Assembly (NCBI GenBank): GCA_012656075.1
Contig: JAAKBF010000227.1
Location: forward strand, 1 to 64,000
Direction of reading: 5' to 3'
Origin: Phytophthora hibernalis
Taxonomy: Eukaryota > Oomycota > Peronosporomycetes > Peronosporales > Peronosporaceae
Length of the DNA: 64,000 bases
The translations under genes were made by a program, and so were the position numbers. This document shows positions 23,109 through 35,810 of this stretch, in pieces; position 1 is the first letter of the stretch, and each line of letters begins with the position of its first letter. The notes below the pieces were generated by a model that worked only from the letters and a program-made list of their open reading frames with translations, was not told the origin of the DNA and did no database searches.

Positions 23109-24247
23109 TTAGTAACTGCTGTACACAATGCTGCGGATGGTTTTAACCATGACATCACCCCATGCCATAATTCCTGTGGACAGCTCTTGCAGTGCATCTT
23201 CGGACATCGGGAATTGAGGCCTGTGGATTCGAAGGAATGCAGCTCCCCGCATTGTCACAACCAGCTCGCTTTCTGCGCCGATAGTTGATGACTTTCTTCG
23301 TGCCGTGAACATGGCAGTGGCAGAAACGTCTTTCCGGACCCGATCAGCGGGGTTATACGGATATAGCTCGTCCTCATCGACGGAGTCGAGTACTACCATG
23401 CCGTACTTCTCATCGTCCATTTTCGTGAAAAGAAGAGAACTTGTCTCCATGGTGACATTGTCATGAACCGTCGACAGCACTCGCGCGTTGTACACACTCC
23501 CGTCGATAGTCTCGTAGTCATCCCTGACTGTAATATGTCCCAGACGCTCCGTGATACTGATCTCCATGTTGGTCAGATAGTACACAGCTGCGTCGTAGAC
23601 TTGCTGAAGAGACTTGACGCCTGGGAATTGGACAGTCTCAAAGCGAATGCCGCAGAAATCGCCTTCTGCGGACTCGAAAAGTTCATCCGAGTACGTCGTC
23701 TTGTCAGTATCAACGTAGTGGCTGGGGTCCATGACGAAGTTGTACGCGTTGCACAGTTTCTCATCACGAATGGACACGAGCAGGGATCGACGCTGATCCC
23801 AGTCCTTCGGGAGGCAGATGCGGGTGTAAAGCGGGTGTGACTGCTGCGTTCCCTGTGAAAACCAAACAATGAATCGTCAAGCAACAGTCCAAGATGTAAG
23901 TGCCGCAATTGCGCACATACGTAGCATCGACTCATAGCCGACTGCATTTCAGCAACGTGAAGGTGCTGGACTCGAGCGTCTTGGTTCATCTTCGTATTTT
24001 CAGCCTTGGCTTGCTCCAGCACATCATCAATCGCACATTCTTGCTCTGAATCCGCTGCTCGGATCTTCAGAACGGTCACTTCTGACTCCAACCGGCGAAG
24101 TTCCACGCGAAGCTCGTCGGCTTTCTCCTGCGGGATCATTAAAACTTAATGTAAACGACGGAGATGTGGATGCAGTGTTGTGGAACGTACCCTCCGCGCG
24201 GCGTACGTGCACTTGCGCCGTTTTCGCTTCTTCTCGACAGGTGCCAT
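23109..24247 (-). CDS. M96 mating-specific family protein (bZIP-like N-terminus), three exons
   Basis: The exons 24191-24247, 23921-24127 and 23109-23852 join in phase 0 through GT-AG introns of 63 and 68 bp, giving one uninterrupted protein of 335 residues. It begins with a basic segment (KKRKRRKCTYAARR) followed by a heptad coiled coil (EKADELRVELRRLESEV), like a bZIP. It continues with LPKDWDQRR and a long C-terminal domain with GDFCGIRFETVQFPGVKS, NMEISITERLGHITVRDDYE and DSVDEDELYPYNPADRVRKDVSA, hallmarks of the large oomycete M96 family. M96 was first described as a mating-induced transcript; the molecular role is not known. An in-frame extension exists up to 24559, so the start is uncertain. 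It is one of the few intact genes here. Confidence 0.85.
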
Positions 24248-25255
24248 GGTCTGCTTCGCCGCTTGTTGGGTTTCGCGCACAGAACTGATTTGGTAGCGCA
24301 ACTGAATTGGCTTGGAAATGCCTGTTGGTTGAGTCGGCAAATTGTTATTTTCAGCTGCCTTGTCGTGAAAAAGTGGCCAGGTATCGTTTCGTGGACGCCC
24401 TCCTGGCTCCATGGGACAACGTGTTCCCTCATCCAGGGGCGGCACCTTCGCCGCCTCTCGCTTTTCTGCGTATACTCGGCATATGCTATTATTAAAAGAT
24501 GCATTATTCATTCTGCAATCAAGTGATATTATCAGGTGCCGTTGCTTCGTTCCTGGCATATGGTGACGTCATACGGTAGTGAGCCCGAACCATCAACCTT
24601 TGCTGAATATATACCAAAATATCTGCTATACCGGTAACACATGTATTCGTATTACGAAAAAGATTTAAAACCTTAAAAATGGTGAGCGCTAGACTGCCAG
24701 GTGCCGTGCACCTCTTGCAACTGGGACTATAAACGACGGACGCTCGAATATTGCATGTATGTTAGTTTCTACCAGGACGAAAAAGTTTAAACTCCTGAAG
24801 AATACTGTAATTCGCACCGAAGGATTTTTCCAGACTGTCCACAGACGTTTGTTTTCCTGTAAAACGACCAAGCCGGCAATCGGAAAGCCTATTAGGTAAG
24901 TGTAACGACACCCATTATGCCGTGAGCCACGTTAGCATAATCTAAATGATCGTTATCTTGATCTTGTCGCGTTGTGCAGACGCATATGGCGTATCCTCGG
25001 ATTGAGAAAGCGTTTGGATGGAGTTTCGCCCACACGTTTTCAAATCCATCTGAGGGCCAATGCTTCGTTTCGCTTCAGGGTGATTACATCGCATTTCTAT
25101 CTGTCGTAGTACATGTACCTCAACATGTATAAGACCCTCTCCCCTCTCGTTACCGTATCCCAGGCACGTTCGTTATCTTCGGATGTACCATTTCGGTTTT
25201 TGCCGCCTACTGCTCACTGCTTTCCCAGTCCCGCTGAACCATCTGTCAAACGACG
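24248..25255. other. Intergenic, no gene recognised
   Basis: Upstream region of the M96 gene (minus) and of the trypsin-fold gene (plus). Only short frames without domains. No repeats recognised. Confidence 0.4.
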
Positions 25256-26038
25256 ATGAAGGTTATCTCTGCAATTGCTGCTGCATCCTGGCTGTCGCAT
25301 CCGTCACCGCCAATGTGGACACCACTGAGCGCGTGCTCATTCTCGGTGGATCGGTGATCGCTAGTGGCAAAAAGACATACACCGCCGGTATCCGCACGTC
25401 GCCGGGTAGCGACAGCTACTGCGGTGGCTCGCTCATTTCTCCTACGCACGTGCTCACCACGATCATGTGTGTGACCCACGAGGAGCCTAAATACGTGTCT
25501 GTGGGCACCCACTACCTCAACGGCACACAGGACGGTGAACAGCTCAAGGTCGTCTCGGTCCAAAACCACACCAGCTTCAACTACTCCAGCGGTGCTTACG
25601 ATTTTGCGCTTCTGACGCTGGAGAAGCCCAGCAAGTTCACACCGGTGAAGCTTCCAAAGGCCGACGACTCGGACATTATCCCGGGCATGTGGTCGAAGGT
25701 CATGGGATGGGGCGCCACCAGCTTCCCGAACGGAACCAATTCGTATGAACTGCAGGGCGTGGGTGCCGAGGTGTGGAGCAACGACGACTGCATGAGGGTG
25801 TTCGATGTTCGCGACACGGAAGTGTGCGCCGGCGGCGTCGCTGGTAAGGACTCTTGCGTTGCTGACACGGGTGGCCCGTTGATCAAGGAAGTGAAGGAGG
25901 GCGACTCGGATGACATTCTGGTTGGCATGGTGAACTGGGGTGACGGCTGTGGTTACGAGGGATCTCCTACGGTGTACTCTCGTGTCGTTTGCCGTTGAAT
26001 GGATCAACTCGATCACTTCGGGTGCCACTAGCACGTAA
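25256..26038 (+). CDS. Trypsin-fold secreted protein with lost catalytic residues (glucanase-inhibitor-protein-like)
   Basis: The start ATG at 25256 gives a secretion signal (MKVISAIAA...ILAVASVTA) once a one-base slip near 25288 is allowed. The chymotrypsin fold is clear: LGGS, CGGSLISPTHVLTT, SVGTHYLNG, YDFALLTLEKP, MGWGATS, CAGG, GKDSC, GMVNWGDGCG. The catalytic His is replaced (VLTTIMC where VLTAGHC is usual) and the Ser context reads ADTGGP instead of GDSGGP; only the Asp (DFALL) remains. In Phytophthora, glucanase inhibitor proteins are such inactive protease homologues that bind plant endoglucanases in the apoplast. A second slip near 25988 hides the true C-terminus (AVEWINSIT, stop 26036). 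Both slips may be consensus errors, since the rest is well conserved. Confidence 0.8.
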
Positions 26039-26712
26039 AGCTCAACCTAGACGGAGAACAATGTCGCTTGATCTATATGTCGTCATGGTAGCACGAGTAT
26101 CTAACTCGACCACGACATATCCAAAATACACGTTATGTGCAAACTTATTTCCTCGGAAAACATGATCATGTCGAGGAGACAATTACGGAACCTTTCATCG
26201 ACAGTATTCCTGCGGAGAAGCTCGAATGGGTCTACAACATTCTGGACCAGTAAGCGGGAAGAGAGCTGTGCTATGTTCGTGTGCCCATGTTGCAGTGAGC
26301 GTGATATTGACCGGTGTGAGTGCTCGATGTAACAGCCAAAGCGAGATGGAGCGGATCATTTACGAAGACGAGCCCTCAAGATGATTGGAGGTTTTGCTGC
26401 GGGCAACTTCCTTCACAGCGATAAAAGCAGTGACGAACACTTGGGTAGGTTGGAGACCGTGGAGAAGCTCATCAAAAAGCGTAACCCGGACAAGCAGCTT
26501 GTGAGGTGGGCTGACAATGAGCGTCTCAGTGCTGAGGAAAACCGCCGGGTGAACTTCGTGAAAAGGTTACGTCTGTGGCGGAGATGCTGTCGATTTTAGA
26601 AGTGTCCAGTGATGTGCCTACCAGTAGCTGCTAAGATATGCGGTAAAATACTGAATAGAGGTGCGTTAGCCTAGGGAAGCGACTTCGTTATCGATGGCGA
26701 ACACCTCAACTC
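26039..26712 (+). other. Possible decayed gene, not recognised
   Basis: A frame at 26381-26599 (72 codons, GGFAAGNFLHSD and RWADNERLSAEENRR) and a preceding stretch around 26170-26250 read like protein in different frames, but I cannot assign a family or an exon structure. It may be a fragment of one gene. Confidence 0.25.
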
Positions 26713-27174
26713 TCAAGGGCCATTGTGCTCTTTTTGACGCGTAAGTGCAGCATTGGCGGCTTTCAGCGCGCGAGTCTTCTTGCGCTGCAATACCATCACA
26801 TATCAATTGAACCCGTCAGCTTGAATCTTCATGAGACTGTAAGCAAGGCGTACCTCTTCTTCTAACAGCCTCGTCAGACGCCTGCACTCCGTTGTATCTT
26901 CAACCGTGTCGTCTCCGTACTGATTCCTCACCCTAGATCGAGTCTGAGTTGAGTCTTGTCGCTCTTCGCGGTCGTCTTCCTCATTTGCGTCGATAGCCAA
27001 GGCGTTAGTGGAAGGCTGGCTCACTCGATCGCGTAGAGCTGCCGCGTAGGTTGGTTTGGTTCTTCGAACGGGGGCGGAAACTGGTCTTGATAGCTTGCTT
27101 TGATCTTTCACCGAAAGCGCCAAAGTGGCAGAGCGTGGGTGCTGCAAAGGAAGTCGTGCTGCTGCTGTTGCCAT
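26713..27174 (-). CDS. Small coiled-coil protein, two exons
   Basis: Exon 1 (26854-27174, 107 codons) and exon 2 (26713-26784) join in phase 0 across a 69-bp GT-AG intron (GTACGC...TTGCAG), giving 130 residues. The N-terminal half is basic and Ser/Pro-rich (SVKDQSKLSRPVSAPVRRTK), then an acidic stretch. The spliced C-terminus forms a continuous coiled coil (TRLLEEERKKTRALKAANAA). I do not recognise the family. The splice model is supported because it continues the heptads, while the unspliced frame ends after 15 odd residues. It lies just downstream of the kinesin gene on the same strand. Confidence 0.6.
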
Positions 27175-27497
27175 CTATTCACAAGACGATTTATATGGTT
27201 AAAACATGCTGCTAACATCGACAACGATGAACATTCCGCTCGTACGATGGCTTTCATATGCCGCAGTTTCGTGGGATCTGCCAGAATATTTTTGGCAATG
27301 AAAAAGTTCTGTATAGCATCATGAGATTACAGTAGATACCCCGTATAGTAAAAAATACTCCTGTGGGTTTTCGCCCCTGTTCGTACCGCTGGCTTGTGTC
27401 CACAGCGCTTACGAGTCGACCCACATACGTGTACATCTCTATGCAGTCCTCACGGATATTCTACGAAAGAACAGTAAAGGGATCAGAGTGATAATTT

Positions 27498-30400
27498 CTA
27501 GCAAGCTAGCGCCAAATCTTTACGTACATCCACAGTATCAGTAGTGGACTGCTGTAGTTGTAGTAGTTTGTTGTTTGTGGTGCTGAGCTCGTCTGTTTTG
27601 CTTTTCAAAGACTGTTCATACTGTTGAATGCAACCACGACTGTCAAAGGCTTGGTGTAACACGAGGCTGAAAACTACTTACCTGCTGACGAATGAGAGAA
27701 ATTTCATCCTCCTTCAATTTTTGCAAGGCAGCTACTCGTTGGCGTAGTTTCTGGACAAGAAAGACATGGCATACATTCGTGAGCTGGGCAAAAGCATGAA
27801 TCAACACAAACGAAGCATGGTCAACCTGGTCGAATTGCTCTTTTGAGGAACCGGTAGTATCCACTGGTGCTGAATGCTGATGATAGAGACGCTGGTTATC
27901 CACGCTGGCGTGCATTTGGTTGGTTCGGCTGAGGAGTTCCTGCATTTCTGCTCGCTGCCGGGCAGCCTCTGACGCCAAAGCGCGCTCATGCTCGCGCGAC
28001 CTTTGCTGCAAACAGCTTTCTAACGCAGCAATCCTCCGTTTCTGCTCGTTGACGACACATCTTGAATGCTCTTTGTCTCTCTTTGCTTCTGTCTGAGGAT
28101 AGTAAGATTCAGCGAATTGAAGATCAAATTGCTAGAGACAGCCATTCCTCAACTCACCACGACCACCGTGAAATTGCTCTTTGCGTTGGCATACTTCTGG
28201 CGTAAGCGATCCCGATCAGACCTAGCGTTCTCCGCTGTTGCGTGATACAAAAACAGAATACGATGAGAAGATTCATAAATCGGTCCTGCTATAGTCATCA
28301 CATACGCACACGCACCGTTGGTTCTCAATAAACCTTGGACATGCCCTGCAGGTCCAACATGCTTGTTCTCAAGCAATTTGTTACTAGTAGAAGAAGCTAT
28401 CGTATGACCCACTTGGTCTTCATCTGAAAATACCGATTTCAGCACGAGCCCGTCCTACGTTTCAAAACACACAGCGGAACTGCTGGGTCAACCAAATGCT
28501 CAACATGTAGCTATGTGTGACGTACTGCAAATTTAATTTCGCCGTTTTCCGAGATCTCTTCAGCCTGAAAGCCGAGTTCGCTCAGTGTGGCAACAAACCT
28601 ATTGTTGTATTCCGTGCGCAAACCCTCAAGCTGACGGCGCAAAACGCTAAGCTCATCTTGAAGCTTTCGGATACGCCGATCCTTGTCTACAATAGTGCCA
28701 TTGATATGATTAACGCGGGGCTACAAAAGCACAACCACCAGGTTAGTCGCAGCAGATGCAAAACCACGTTTTGCTTTTACTTACTTGGTTCTGCACAGAA
28801 CGGCACCGGTTGGCAAACTGGAGGGTTCCCAGGCATTCCTCATAGTGCTCTTTCATGGGATGGATAGTTGCTATAAGTGTGGTAAAACAATTTCCTCCTG
28901 CCGCCAAAGTACAAATCAAGTTAAGCAATTCAATCAGGGAGTAAGTTTGTTTGATGCGCGAACCGATGCTGTTCTGTAGAAGTCGCGTTAGCTTCGAGTC
29001 TCGATAGGGGATGTAGTTGTAGCCACTCTCTGGGTCTAGTGACATCACAACTTTCCCCACGGCACTCAAGCTCGAGTTAATATGCAAGGCCTCCTTGAGG
29101 CGCTGTCCATCCGACTCGCTTTTTTCAGGCGCTCAGACCTAGCACCACAAGTAGACCGATGTTAGAAGCGCCAACAGTTGTTGAGGGCTGCTTCACAAGG
29201 AACAAGTGCACACACCCTGCTAGGTCCACCATGTTGAGCATTCCGTATATCACTTCGTCGGTGTCTCGAACGTTTCCCACAAACAAAATCAAATTAAGGT
29301 TAAATCATGGTGTCAGATAGCAAGCAAATTGGTTGCATCACCTTGCTGAAAGACGTGGATGGTAAATACTGTATGCGAGCGCGACGAAACAGCATTCATT
29401 TTTGTTTCGTGCGTTGACCGTAGTTTCAGGCCGCATTGTACAATAGCGTCCACTTCTTCCCGTGAGGTTACGGTCACCATCGATAAGTCCTTCACAAAAA
29501 CTCTGCCTTGAGCATCCTCGTGAATCTCGTAGTTTGCTAAAACACAACGAGTCAAGGAAGGGAGTTAGCTCTGAAGTCGCGGTAAGTTATCCAAGCCACG
29601 CTTGAGGTCAAACGTTGTCCCTTCCAACCTTTTCATAATCGTCGTCTTCTTCCGCTTTCGGTGGACTCGAACTAAAGCTGTTTGATAAACGCATAATTGG
29701 TTGATTCGATTGTATCTGCTACACGAGTTGGTAAAAGCATACCTGGCAGCGCTTTCTGTTCGAGGGATCTGCTGCTGTTGCTGCTCGTAAATGGTTGCAC
29801 CACATTGAACCTGTCAGTAACGCATCAAAACTTGCGAGGGGTTCTTTCACTTACTTGACGAAGAAACCATTCAGAGCTACTTGACGTCTGGTGTGATACC
29901 GGTCGACCTGCCTTTTCAGATATCTACATAGTAGACTTCTTGTCAGTTGATAAACAAACAAAGGGCGCTTCAATTATCACGACACCCACGCTCGTGCGAG
30001 GTCACGGACACGATCGCAGTAAATTTCCAAGAAGCTAACCACGAGAGTTACTTCCTATTCAGCAAGCGTCAACACCAGCAGCAAGTACTTGTTTTAAATT
30101 CTGTTTGATCATCCAATGTTCGCATGCAATTCCACGTACCTTGGATTTATCGGGTTGGCGATTAACCATGTCGAAAAGGTATTCTATAGATCGTGATAAT
30201 AGCCCCGCCTTCTCTCCCCCAGCTCACCAAAGATACTGTAGAGGCACAGCAGAACCACAATTCATGTTATTCTTTCACTAATCACGATGGCGAATTTGTG
30301 CACTAGAACCTCACGGGGTTATACCTGAAGGTTTTACCGGAACCTGTTTGTCCGTAGGCAAAACAGCAACTGTTGATGCCTTTCAGTGCGTAGTCCACCA

Positions 30401-30931
30401 GATATTTACTCGTCTACATTCATAGATCCAGTCGTTCAATCCTTGTCAGCCCGTCTAGAACTGCATATAGAGCACACTCAGGGTATACCGCTTCAAACAA
30501 TGTTTCTTGAGTTGTGTCGGTCCAATAGATCTACAAACAACAGAGTTTCGTTTTAGAGTAAGTATCTGCAAGGAGTTCTCATTACAGAAATGTAAATATT
30601 ACGTTGTCGAAGCTGAACGCGTGGTTTCCATATTGCATCCGTTCTGTGTCCTAAGCAGTGAGATCAATAAGCAAATCGTGGAAAAGTATGTGCATACTTT
30701 CTCACCTTAATCACGATATTGCTCGGGGTCTCCTTCTTCCGCTCGAACATGTCTTCGGGGGCATTTTGGCCGTCAGCACAGGGTCTCGCGCGAACATACA
30801 CCTGCAATGTAAGAAACAATCCGTTGAGCTCAACAACACACTAAATACTCTACGCGTAGGAAATAACAACCAACCTTGACGTTCGCATTTCCGAGCAACC
30901 GAGTGTAGTCGGTAGTGACCTTGTGGTCCAT
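27498..30931 (-). CDS. Kinesin motor protein with coiled-coil tail, many short introns
   Basis: A microtubule motor ATPase. Exons I could join in phase from the ATG at 30931 are 30875-30931, 30706-30801, 30603-30650, 30462-30530, 30325-30413 and 30140-30235. They carry VYVRARP, FDNIYWTDTTQ and the P-loop GQTGSGKT. Further exons give SFLEIYCDRVRDL (about 30000-30050), switch I NAVSSRSH (about 29370), switch II DLAG plus SER split by an intron (about 29110-29240), and YIPYRDSKLTRLLQNS and TLQFANRCRSVQNQ (28780-29020). The tail (27498-28740) is heptad-rich (for example QDELSVLRRQLEGLRTEY). Introns are 42-110 bp, one only 48 bp (30414-30461). The frame slips near 30210 and at 29120-29125, an A6 run on the coding strand where seven are needed. 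The N-terminal motor with neck coil suggests a plus-end kinesin; the subfamily is not assigned. Confidence 0.88.
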
Positions 30932-31066
30932 GGCAATAGCTTTTGTGTCCTCTTCTCCTAGATCTCGGTGAACACAGGCCTTTGGGGGATGATATTTTCA
31001 GTTCACGTTTCGCTGACTTGCAGCCTTGCTTGCGTCTCTTCATCAGAAAGCTGCAACGCAGTCACG

Positions 31067-32480
31067 ATGGCGATCACCACCAACAGTACTGCGCCGAATA
31101 ACTCGGTCGAACATCTGCACAATGTTCTGGCGCATATCCAACAGCTCAGTGCCCAAGCTGTTGACGGAGGGAGCGCGAACCAGCACCAACAGATTCGAGT
31201 CACGCATTGGGTGTGGAAGCTCCGCAGCCAGCCCACATCAACACGTGGTTGAAAAGTGTGCTGGAACATGCTAACATGTTGCTTCAAAAGCTGCTAGAAG
31301 GCGTACGTGTGCGTATTCTCGTAGTAGATGCCAAAATGATGCTAGCGGTCTTAGGTGATCGAGGAGCCTTTCACGAAAATGCCACCCCAAGGTCCGTTAG
31401 CTGCGCTTCCAAGATACCAGGTAATACTCCAATGGCGATTCCAATTTAATGCAACACACTGACCAGGTTGCACGTTTAGCAAAGGCAGCAGCGTGCAAAC
31501 TGTAGCTATTGTTGAGAAGGTAAGTCAGCAGGCCCAAACCCAAGAAGAAGACGATCAGTGGGAATGGCAGCGCGTCTGAAAAGGTGCTTTCAACAAGATG
31601 CAGCAGCAGCTACAGCTGAGACAGAGGAGACCGAGACACTAGCCACCGAGAACAAGGTGCGTCGTCCACCAATGCGAACGCTCCTATTCCCTTTGTCCCT
31701 AACTTCATGTGTTCAGGAGCTGCGTGCTCTTGTGGTAGGCTACAAGAAAGCTCTGGAGGAAACCGATCGGACTCAGCGCGACGTTGAAGCCAAGCATGCC
31801 GCCGAGCTGGACAACCTGCGTGCTGTCCACTCCTTGGAGCAATCGGACCAGCAAGCTCGACACCGGCAGAAACTGCAGCAAGTGATTCTGCAGAACGACG
31901 AGACATTGGTCAGCAGACGACAAAGTCGTTTCATCCAGACAACTCCCAGCAGCAGCAACACTGCGGTGCGTACCTGTATGCAACTTGTGTATTATCTTCC
32001 CATTTTTGCTCATTATTTCGCTGGTATAATGCACAGCCCGACGCCAACGCAGATTTCTTGCAGTATATTGACGTCTTCTACTCGGCCACTTTGCATCTCA
32101 CGGCACAGAACAAGCAGTGCTGTCAAACGTTTTATTTGGGCTAATTTTTGTTTATATCGTATATCGTATTAATATTTGTAAACTTTAGTAGAAGGAGCTG
32201 GCGTGGGGATCACTGCTGCTGTGCGTGGGCTCGTTCACCAATATGAAATCACAGGACATGAACAAGACGCAGGTGGCCATGTCCTTCTTCTTCTCCACGA
32301 GCGCCCTCGCGTCCGCCTACATGGGTGCGATGCGTACTGGAATGCCCAGCCCGCTTCGTAGAGACAGAGATGTAGGTATCCAGCAGGAGAGTGCTGTAAG
32401 AATGGAAAGAACCGAACTGTTTGATGGTGTTTTGCCTTTGTGCTGCATGTGGAGCTCTGAATGCCGGTAACGACTGCTGC
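31067..32480 (+). CDS. Unknown multi-exon gene with coiled-coil segment
   Basis: Divergent from the kinesin gene, with only about 135 bp between start codons. It starts MAITTNST at 31067. After a frame change near 31215 comes HINTWLKSVLEHANMLLQKLLEG. A 53-bp GT-AG intron (about 31299-31351) leads to EEPFTKMPPQGPLAALPRYQ. Later exons give a Glu-rich coiled coil (ELRALVVGYKKALEETDRTQ, 31718-31960), then ANADFLQYIDVFYSATLHLTA (about 32040-32110) and WGSLLLCVGSFTNMKSQDMN (about 32205-32400). The exon order is plausible but not fully phased, and I do not recognise the family. Confidence 0.45.
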
Positions 32481-32531
32481 TATTTCTGACTAACGAAGTG
32501 TCATGATTCCTGCAACTGGTGCTGCCAGATA

Positions 32532-35500
32532 ATGACGATAGAGGTTGGCCCTGAGAGTTTTGCAACACGGACGAAGGATTCCCCTCGTGATGGGTATCGA
32601 GATACTGGCCATGGAGCTGGCAGTGGTCTGCCTCAGAAGTTGATGAAGCGGCCGCGGGGACCACCACCAGCCAAGATACCCACGGCTTCGACTGACCCAG
32701 CAACTTGGCTTTTGCCACCTATTTGGCCAGCATGTCCCGCTGTTGCTTCTTCGATGATGACTATGGAGGAAAAACAGCAGCGACAGATGCACTCGTTCCT
32801 GCGCAACTTTCTCGATGCAGGCGACAGTGGCCGCTTCCAGCAAGTGATTGACCTTCGTCAGCATGGAATTGACACGGGCATTACGATCACTGACGCAACA
32901 CTGCAAGAAGTGGTGGTCACTGTGCCGAATCTCCGCGGTTTGAATCTATCGGGCTGCTCTCACATCACTGACGCTGGCCTTTGGGCCGTAGCCAGACACT
33001 GCCAAGACAATCTGGACACTATCTACCTGGCTCAATGCGAGCAAGTGACAGAGCTTGGACTGCGTCTTCTCGCTCATAACTGCAGACTCGTGCTGGTGGA
33101 CCTCAGTGATTGCCCGCAGCTGAACGATGCCGCGTTGCAAACGCTTGCGACTGGCTGCTGGATGATCGAGACCGTCATAATGAAACGGTGTCGAGGTGTT
33201 TCCGACGCCGGCATCGTCAAAATTGCTCAATGCTGCAAATACTTACGCCATTTGGATGTGTCCGAGTGCTCTCAGCTCGGTGAATATGGCGACAAAGCGC
33301 TCCTTGAAATCGGAAAATGCTGCTCGAAGTTGCTTGTTCTGGATCTCTTCGGCTGCCAGTACGTGCATGACCCTGGAGTTCGCGCTATCGCGAAAGGCTG
33401 TCCATTATTGACTACACTCAAACTCACTGGATGTCGGGATGTCAGCAGCGTAGCTATCCGGGCATTAGCTCAGCAGTGCACACAGCTCGAGGTCCTCTCA
33501 CTATCGGGGTGCATCAAAACGACGAATAGTGATCTTCAACTTCTTGCGACAAACTGCCCGCAACTAACCTGGCTAGACATCAGCGGCAGCCCGAATATTG
33601 ACGCACAAGGCGTACGCGCGTTGGCACAGAACTGTCATTCTTTGACGTATCTCAGTCTGGCTGGATGCCAGCGTGTAGGGGATGCGGCATTGGGTGAGCT
33701 TACCAGTGCAGGAGCTGGAGGTCTCGCCAAGTGTTTAGTGGAGTTGTCTTTGGCAAAATGTCCTCGCGTCACGTAAAATGGCGTCTACACTCTTACTACC
33801 GTACGCACCAACCTTATCACTCTAAATCTCACTAACCGCAGACAAATCGGACGAAGGTTCCTCCAGAGACTGATCAACAAGCTTGAATTCGTACAGTGGG
33901 CCACCAGTTTCTTCGGCTATGAGCCGCTGCCGAATGCCGCAGAGCTTTGCCGTCAGCGCGACCTCCATTTGTTGCAACTTCGGAGTGCCATCAAAATTCA
34001 GTCGGCGATACGCGGATGCCTTGCACGTGGTGGACTGTGGCAAGCAAAGCTCAAATTTGTGGAGCGAAAAATTCTACCCAAGATTCAAGCGCGTGTGCGG
34101 GGGTTCTTGCTGAGGAAGAGTTTGGCCACCAAAAAGCAATACCAACTAGAGGACCACGTTGCGCGCTTAATTGGGCGTGCATATCGCGACTTGCAGCTTC
34201 GACGCATGCTGGCGCGTGCGAAGCGCATACGACAAATCAAAGAGCACGAAGATGAAGCTGCTCTCATCTTCCAGAAGATTTTCAGAGGTTATCGCGACCG
34301 AATGCTTGTAGTAAAGATGAGGTACGATATCTACTGCGAACAGCAACTTCAAGCTCGTGTTCTGGTGATGCGAAATTTGGCAGCCACGAAATTGCAACGT
34401 GCGTTCCGAGGAAATCGCGGGCGGTCCGACGTTGCTATATTGCGTTCAATCAAAGAAGCAAAGCGTCTTCAGGATGAGAAAGAAATTTGTTCGGCATCTT
34501 TTATCCAACGCGTATATCGAGGCCACAAAGGACGCAAGGTTCAAGCTCAACGTCTTGCTGAGTTACTTCATCAGCAACAATGCCAACAAGGAGCCGTCAA
34601 AATGCAAAAGGTGTTCCGTGGCCATCGATCACGACGGAATGCTGTGCTGCTGCGTGCGGAAGCAAACGAGTTACGAATACTTAACGCCGCTTTGACTATT
34701 CAAAGATATTGGCGAGGAATCCGCTATAAGCATTTGGCTGCGGTGTTGATTGGGTTAGTCAAACTACGTGCCTGAGAAAACGAAGCTGCCTACTCGATCC
34801 AAGTTGCTTATCGTATACATGCCTCCCGAGGATTTATGAAGACGATTAAACTGGCTTTGGCGGCGCAGCTGAGAAGAATGAAAGCAGCTACAGATATTCA
34901 GCATCTCATACGTGGGCACCGTGGGCGGGGAGGCTGAGCTTTGGACGGAGTTGCAGCGGTTCCGTCACCAAGCTAAACTGTTATTCGCGAAAGAAGCACG
35001 TTTACAAGCATTGTGCATGACCTGAGCGAGAAAGTGGAGCAGCTACAACGTAAAATCACTACCGATGAAGAAGAAGAGCGTGCTCTCACACTTGAGCTCG
35101 AGAAAACTCTTCAGATCAAAGCGAAGTACCACGACTCGAGTCGTATCACGGCCACGCCTCAACGCTATCTGACGCAGTATCTGCAAGTACAGCTTGCCCA
35201 TCAGCTACGGGCAAAGCGAACTGAGATCGCCCTTGATGGACGGGCATTCGAAACCTTGACAACAAATCTGAACGACGCTCAAAAGCAATTGTGGGGCGTT
35301 AGGCGGGAACTCGAGCCGCTAACGGAAGGTGTCGTCAACAAAACACGTGAAAACTGTGTGAAGAGGTTGCAGGATAAAGTTCGGCTCGAACGTCGAGCGG
35401 CGACTATCATTCAAAAGGTATTCCGTGGCTTTCGCCGGTTCGAGAAGGTGGAAATTGCTGGACTCAAATGGTTTCACCCGACAATGCGTGGCCATATTTC

Positions 35501-35776
35501 TATAATGCACTGACAGGGGCGACTGAGGAAGCGGCGAGAGCACCTGCAGTCGAAGACACAGCGGACAATTTAAGGGCGATCAGTAGCGTTTCCTCTGCTT
35601 CTACTCCGAGGAATTGGATCGAATGCACCGACGAAAACGGCGGCGCCACGTACTTCTACAATCATATACTTCAAAAGAGACAAGTTAGACCACACCGTCA
35701 ACAGCACTCTTGTCTCGAAGGAACTATATTTTTATTCCACACGTCTGAGGCTGTTGGAGCCTTGGGACTCACATGA
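32532..35776 (+). CDS. LRR-IQ-WW multidomain protein
   Basis: The N-terminal part (to 33772) is a Cys-containing leucine-rich-repeat domain of the F-box/LRR (AMN1-like) type with about ten repeats (LRGLNLSGCSHITDAGL, LVLVDLSDCPQLNDAAL and so on). A 69-bp phase-2 intron (33773-33841) joins it to a basic region with about ten IQ motifs (AIKIQSAIRG, ATKLQRAFRG, ASFIQRVYRG, AVKMQKVFRG), which bind calmodulin-like light chains. A coiled coil (35010-35300), one more IQ (35400) and WW-like modules (AWPYFYNALTG; ENGGATYFYN near 35640) follow. Breaks: TGA at about 34772, and slips near 34932, 35010 and 35475. The start is uncertain; ATG 32754 (MMTMEEKQQ) is an alternative. It is probably a cytoskeletal or flagellar scaffold, which is inference only. 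Confidence 0.7.
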
Positions 35777-35810
35777 TGTTAATTGCTGTGTTAATAATCT
35801 CTACATGTAC

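Noticed and set aside
25246..26034. Minus-strand 262-codon ORF antisense to the trypsin-fold gene
   Set aside because: It mirrors a clear protease-fold gene on the plus strand and has no recognisable motif.
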